64,000 bases of DNA from Sphagnum magellanicum (Eukaryota > Streptophyta > Sphagnopsida > Sphagnales > Sphagnaceae): the NCBI GenBank assembly GCA_021904315.1, contig CM038919.1, positions 7,254,001-7,318,000 of the forward strand, written 5' to 3'. Shown here one piece after another: positions 59,401 through 64,000 of the stretch (position 1 is its first letter; each line of letters opens with the position of its first letter). Below the pieces are notes generated by a model. It was not told where the DNA came from and did not search any database. It saw only the letters and a list, made by a program, of their open reading frames with translations. Position numbers and translations under genes: made by a program.

Positions 59401-62400
59401 CTACATGTGTTTAATTTGGTTCATGTAATATTTTTTCTTTTGGATAGTTTTTAATAAGAAGTTTCTACACTTTCTATTATGTTCCAATCGATGTCTACAA
59501 ATTTGTTCCAAGGTTTTTCATTAATTCATTAATAAAACAATGAATTTAACTTCATACATGTGATCACAAATTATTATTTTAAAACAACAATAGTAGAGCC
59601 ATGTATAGAAATATGCATTTCTCACAATTGAACTAAAGCTATTTTTGGTCTTCAAAGCTTAAATAATGAAAATTGCACACCTAAATGTGATCTTTAACTC
59701 TATTAATGCTCCAATGATACTCATGTTTTAGATCCCTATACTCTACATATGTAAATAAGTTGTTGGAAAAGACCACATACTTCCATCAAATATAAGACCT
59801 AAAAATCAATTACATCATGTAAAACCTATTTCCTAGAACATGCCAATTGTCCAAAAGTTCCTATGGGTAAGCAAATAGGAAAGTTGTTGATGCCTACAAA
59901 ACAAACAATGCCCTATGATATAAGTTCAAAACTACAAAAATGATTATGACAACTAACTACATGAGGTTATTATAGGCATGGGCATGCTTACATGCATTCA
60001 TATGCCTCCATCACTTTGGGCCAAATCATCTTCATCTTCATAATCCATTCAAAGGATTCATGGTTCAACTATTGCCTAGAAGGCCCTTCATTCTCCTTCC
60101 TAGAATCCTCTAAACAAATTCAACACTTGAGAGAATCTAAGACTATACAAACCATGATTTAGCTTTCAATAATTTGATCATTACACCCATTGTATTAAAA
60201 CTACATGTGAAAGTAACATGTTCCCCCTATGATTTTTTCTTTAAGAGCCTTTGCACAAAATAAACAAAGATTTTTCATAGAGTTTAAATTAGAAATTATA
60301 CCTACAATGCAACCAAATAAATAACCCCAACTACTTTAGTTCTCACACATTGGGATCCACCTATAACTCCTTATCCTTATTATCAAAATGGCAAGCTCTA
60401 GAAGCATTTTGGTTAATCCATTTTGTTGCATGCTTACATACCTTTCAAACAAAATAACACATCAATCAAATGAGCCCATATTTATCTTAGATGATCAAAA
60501 GCAATAAGGGCACAATGAAGTATAATCCAACCAAAGTGCATAAGGGCATTACCATACATGTTTTCCTATAAGTGACAAAAATTCAACAAAAGCCATATAT
60601 AAACTAGGAAGTTTTATAAGAGGCTTAAACATTCTATTTGACCTTCAAAACAACAACTATGCATAATCTTTTCCACTTGCAACCAATGTGAATTTGAATG
60701 TTTATGATAGTCAAAGGACACAATAATGTTACATTCCAAGTACAAAGGTGTAATTGTTAACTTGCAAGACCAAATTTATTTTACAATAGAAACATATGAT
60801 TCATCTTCTTTTTGGATTGAATCATGAAATCTTGTGCCCCATTAATTGAAAGCTAGGTTAAACTAACCCTTTGTTGACACACAACATTCTTGGAGTTGAT
60901 TTGTGGAAGCATTTGTCAAATTAGGCCTTTGTTTGCATTCCATGCTTTCAATATCACAATATATTCACTAGAATTGCTCTCAAATGATCATACTTGAATT
61001 TATTCCTATGTACAAATTCATACTTTAGTTAACAATATTGCAAAAGGAACATTGTCAAATGGTGCAAGTTGTAAACAAAATAAATGAAATAAGTCACACA
61101 ACCTTTAATGTGAGACAAGAATGAAACTTCTCATTCAAATCATGCATGATGTCCGAAGTGTAACAAAACAAATCCACTTTAATAAAGCCCCAAGACCTTG
61201 CAAAGGATTACACAAAACGAAACACTTCCAAATTGCTGACCTTGCCATCAACTTTCTACTTTGAAAGCACTCTCCAAAATCATAAACAATGAACCTCCTT
61301 GTGAATAGCTTATCCTTTATTTCAATTTCACAAGCACATCCACCTTAAGATTCTTTAAATTTTGAAACAAATTCATAAGTTACATGCAAAGAATACATGA
61401 ATGCTTATTCATGTCTAGAAAACTTGTAATTGATTTACATATTCCATGCACTAAACTATCAATTTGTTGTAGGAGATTATATACATGAAGAAGGCATTAT
61501 TCATTAAACCTTAACCTTATATCCCATAGATTCACAAATATAAGCATGTATAAAACCTATGTGTACTATCTCAAAAAGATTGGTCCTACAAGTTGAAATA
61601 CAATTCCTTTTCCAATACAACAAAACAATCAAATTTGGCTACATAGCTTTTTTGTATTGGAAAAGGACATGTTGGACTACATGTTTCTCAAACTAGAAAA
61701 ATGATGGACCCAAGGATCTTCCCATCTATTTGTATTCTTATTGTTTGTCATCACTTGAAAAGTTGTTGCATGGGGTTTTATTTTGCCTTGCAAAACTATG
61801 GAATAAATCTTTAAAATCTAATATGAATTTGTCAGACTTGATCGACCTAACTATGGGTCAATTGGTCATCATCAAAATTTACATAGGCAATGCTATAAGG
61901 TTGTTTTAATTTGCCACCACAAGTAGTCCCTACAATAAGTTGTTCATCAAATGCTTGTACAACCCACTAAACTTGGATGACCCATCTAAGTATGATTTAA
62001 TTTCACACAATGAGCCCACCCATATATATGTTATGACACAATTTGAAATTTGGGAAACAAAAAATCAAGTCATGTTTCATATGTGGCAATGTTTTCATTT
62101 GGGCAAAAGAATGTTTATCCCGAATTGTTCTCAACTACCATTACCCCTTATGGTTGGCCCTTCAACCCTAAATACCTTATATCACACACATATCATCTTT
62201 TTAACCACTAATTAAAATCTTCCTTTTTGAACTTACAATGCAAATCTCAACATATGGTTGGCATACACCAAGATTTGCCATGACATTACACCAAAAACCA
62301 TATGTTATGTAATCTAAGTTCCAACCCTTCTTTTCATGTGCAATATTTCATACTATCAAGAAAGGGGGTGGGTGGATTACAAGGTTATTCAAGCTTCTAG

Positions 62401-64000
62401 CACTTGTTGATATAGATTAGTACCAAGTGTGATTGTCACTTTGCAATCAATTCATTCCATGCTTTCTCATAATTTGTCATGCTAGTTTCCATTAGTTTTT
62501 AGGGAGCTTGACCTTTGCTAGCATTCCATAGAAGCAAACCAACTTGAAACAATTTAAATGAAGTTCTTTTTTTTGAACTTCTTCACAACCCAAAATGCAC
62601 TACAAGTTGTTATGTAATGCATGGGTTTGAGGTTTAGGCTTTGACCTAGTGAAATGGAGTTGAAGTTATTTTGATTATACTTTATTTCATGCAAGGACCT
62701 TGTAATTTGATTCACGCATTTTCTTTTGGCATGATCAATTTGCTTTTCATTAATTCAAAGAAAGTTTTACCATGTTTTCAATCCTCAATCTTTTTGTCAT
62801 GCATGTGGGCAAGCTTGTCTATATGTACATTTTTCAACCAATAATCCATTTTTTGCCCTAGAATAAGCCCCACACTAAAAGTAGATTGCTTTGTAATTCA
62901 TGAATGAAGTTGGCTTGCAATAAATATGCACTAACTATTCAACTTTTGCCAAAAAAATCAACAAATATTATGACATTCAATAAGCTGATAAACAATGTGT
63001 GTTGTGTAAAAAACCACATGTTTATAATACAAATGTTCATGATTTGAAACTTGTGACATGAAGAAAAGTAAACTTGCTTAAAAAATAAGCAAACCTTTTG
63101 GCATTCCCCATCTATTAGGACTAAGCATTAGGGCTATACTTAAAGTTTCAACTTTTGATCTAATAATTTTGCATGGTTAACTTAAACCCATAAACTTTAC
63201 CCTAAACACAAAAAAAAAATGTTAAATATCATGGACAAATTTCATATCATGCATATTTGTCACAAATCCATTATCCATGGAAGTCGTTGCCTTCATGAAT
63301 ACATATTTTCATAGATTTTTGCTCTCAAAAAAGGTCCATGGGTTTGCAAAAACATTATTTACATTGACTTCAATGATTAAAAATAAATTCGTTTGTCTTT
63401 TTTTGGCATCATGGACATGCAATTTCGCATAGACTTTTGTGGAAAAATAATGCTTATGAATTTTTTGAAGAGTGAAATATTTTGATTTCATGTCATGGAC
63501 ATAATAGTGTTAGAAGGTTTAAGTTATTTGTAAGTTAAGGTTAAGCTTCTAGGTTAGGTTTTGAATATTTGGACTAAAGGTTAAAAAATTTGAAAAAATT
63601 ATACTTGAAATTGTTCATTTTGAAAATTAGAAATGGAACTTAAATTAGGGCTATTGGTTTTGTTAAATAGGTTTAAGTTCTTTTAAGGCATAAAAACTAA
63701 GTCTTTTAAGAGTGCATCCCCCTATCTTAAAGAAACAACTCACCCCCTTTTCAAATTGATAAAAAATAATGGGTTGGATGCCTTGTTTCATTGGTTTGTC
63801 GTGACGTGTAGTGTCGTGACATATAGTGTCATAAGGGTGTAAATCCATAATAAACTCTACTAAACAAAAAAATTAAAACCAGTCAAAGGTAGAAACTATT
63901 CAACCAAAAAGAGATGCAAGCACATATATATACAATGCACAAGAGGAGGCTGAGATGAAATTCCCATGTATATTGAATTACAAAGAAGGAATGAACATGT
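56420..64000. other. AT-rich gene desert at the right end
   Basis: No frame longer than about 91 residues and none with a recognised motif. GTGAC-type and GTAGTG motifs recur at 57000-57600, suggesting old subterminal transposon repeats. A hairpin (CCTTTTCCAATACAA, inverted) lies at 61606-61666 with a loop of about 28 bases. Nothing else recognised. Confidence 0.5.

Noticed and set aside
61606-61666. Hairpin as a second miRNA precursor
   Set aside because: The stem is only about 15 bp and AT-rich; such hairpins are expected by chance or from MITE debris in this region.

Overview
This is a window of plant nuclear DNA. The supporting signs are spliceosomal genes with GT/AG introns of a few hundred bases, genes of plant type (a DUF679/DMP membrane protein, a BAT1/GABA-permease-type amino-acid transporter, a plastid-type N-terminus), short TTTAGGG runs, GA/CT microsatellites near gene starts, and wide AT-rich deserts full of decayed transposons. 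The low gene density suggests a large, repeat-rich land-plant genome. I cannot fix the species; a fern or other non-seed plant is only a guess.

Layout. 1-0.83 kb is GC-richer and may be the edge of a gene lying off the left end. 2.4-6.1 kb holds a heavily decayed Ty3/gypsy-type fossil. 6-21 kb is AT-rich repeat DNA with a CACTA-like terminus, small foldback elements, a 34-base G run and a GC-rich LTR-like patch. Host genes occupy 21.8-47.7 kb, all on the minus strand: a 5' pseudogene fragment of a SPATA20/DUF255 thioredoxin-like gene (21.8-24.1 kb); an intronless 707-residue coiled-coil gene (26.1-28.2 kb) with a 118-bp minisatellite and a 31-bp repeat upstream; a six-exon gene for a predicted plastid membrane protein of unknown function (34.4-38.0 kb); an intronless DMP gene (40.7-41.35 kb); and a seven-exon amino-acid permease gene (43.4-47.7 kb). 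From 48 kb to the end I see no supportable gene, only MITEs, palindromes and AT-rich DNA.

The genes do not form a pathway; they look like independent housekeeping or developmental genes in one gene island. The most interesting non-gene signals are a miRNA-precursor-like hairpin at 33.5 kb, a perfect 29-bp inverted repeat with a 5-base loop at 53.4 kb, a 500-bp inverted dimer of a MITE at 50.3-50.8 kb, and a 315-bp MITE present twice, once inside intron 1 of the permease gene. No CRISPR array, rRNA or tRNA was recognised. Exon borders come from reading splice sites and family similarity by eye, without transcript data.
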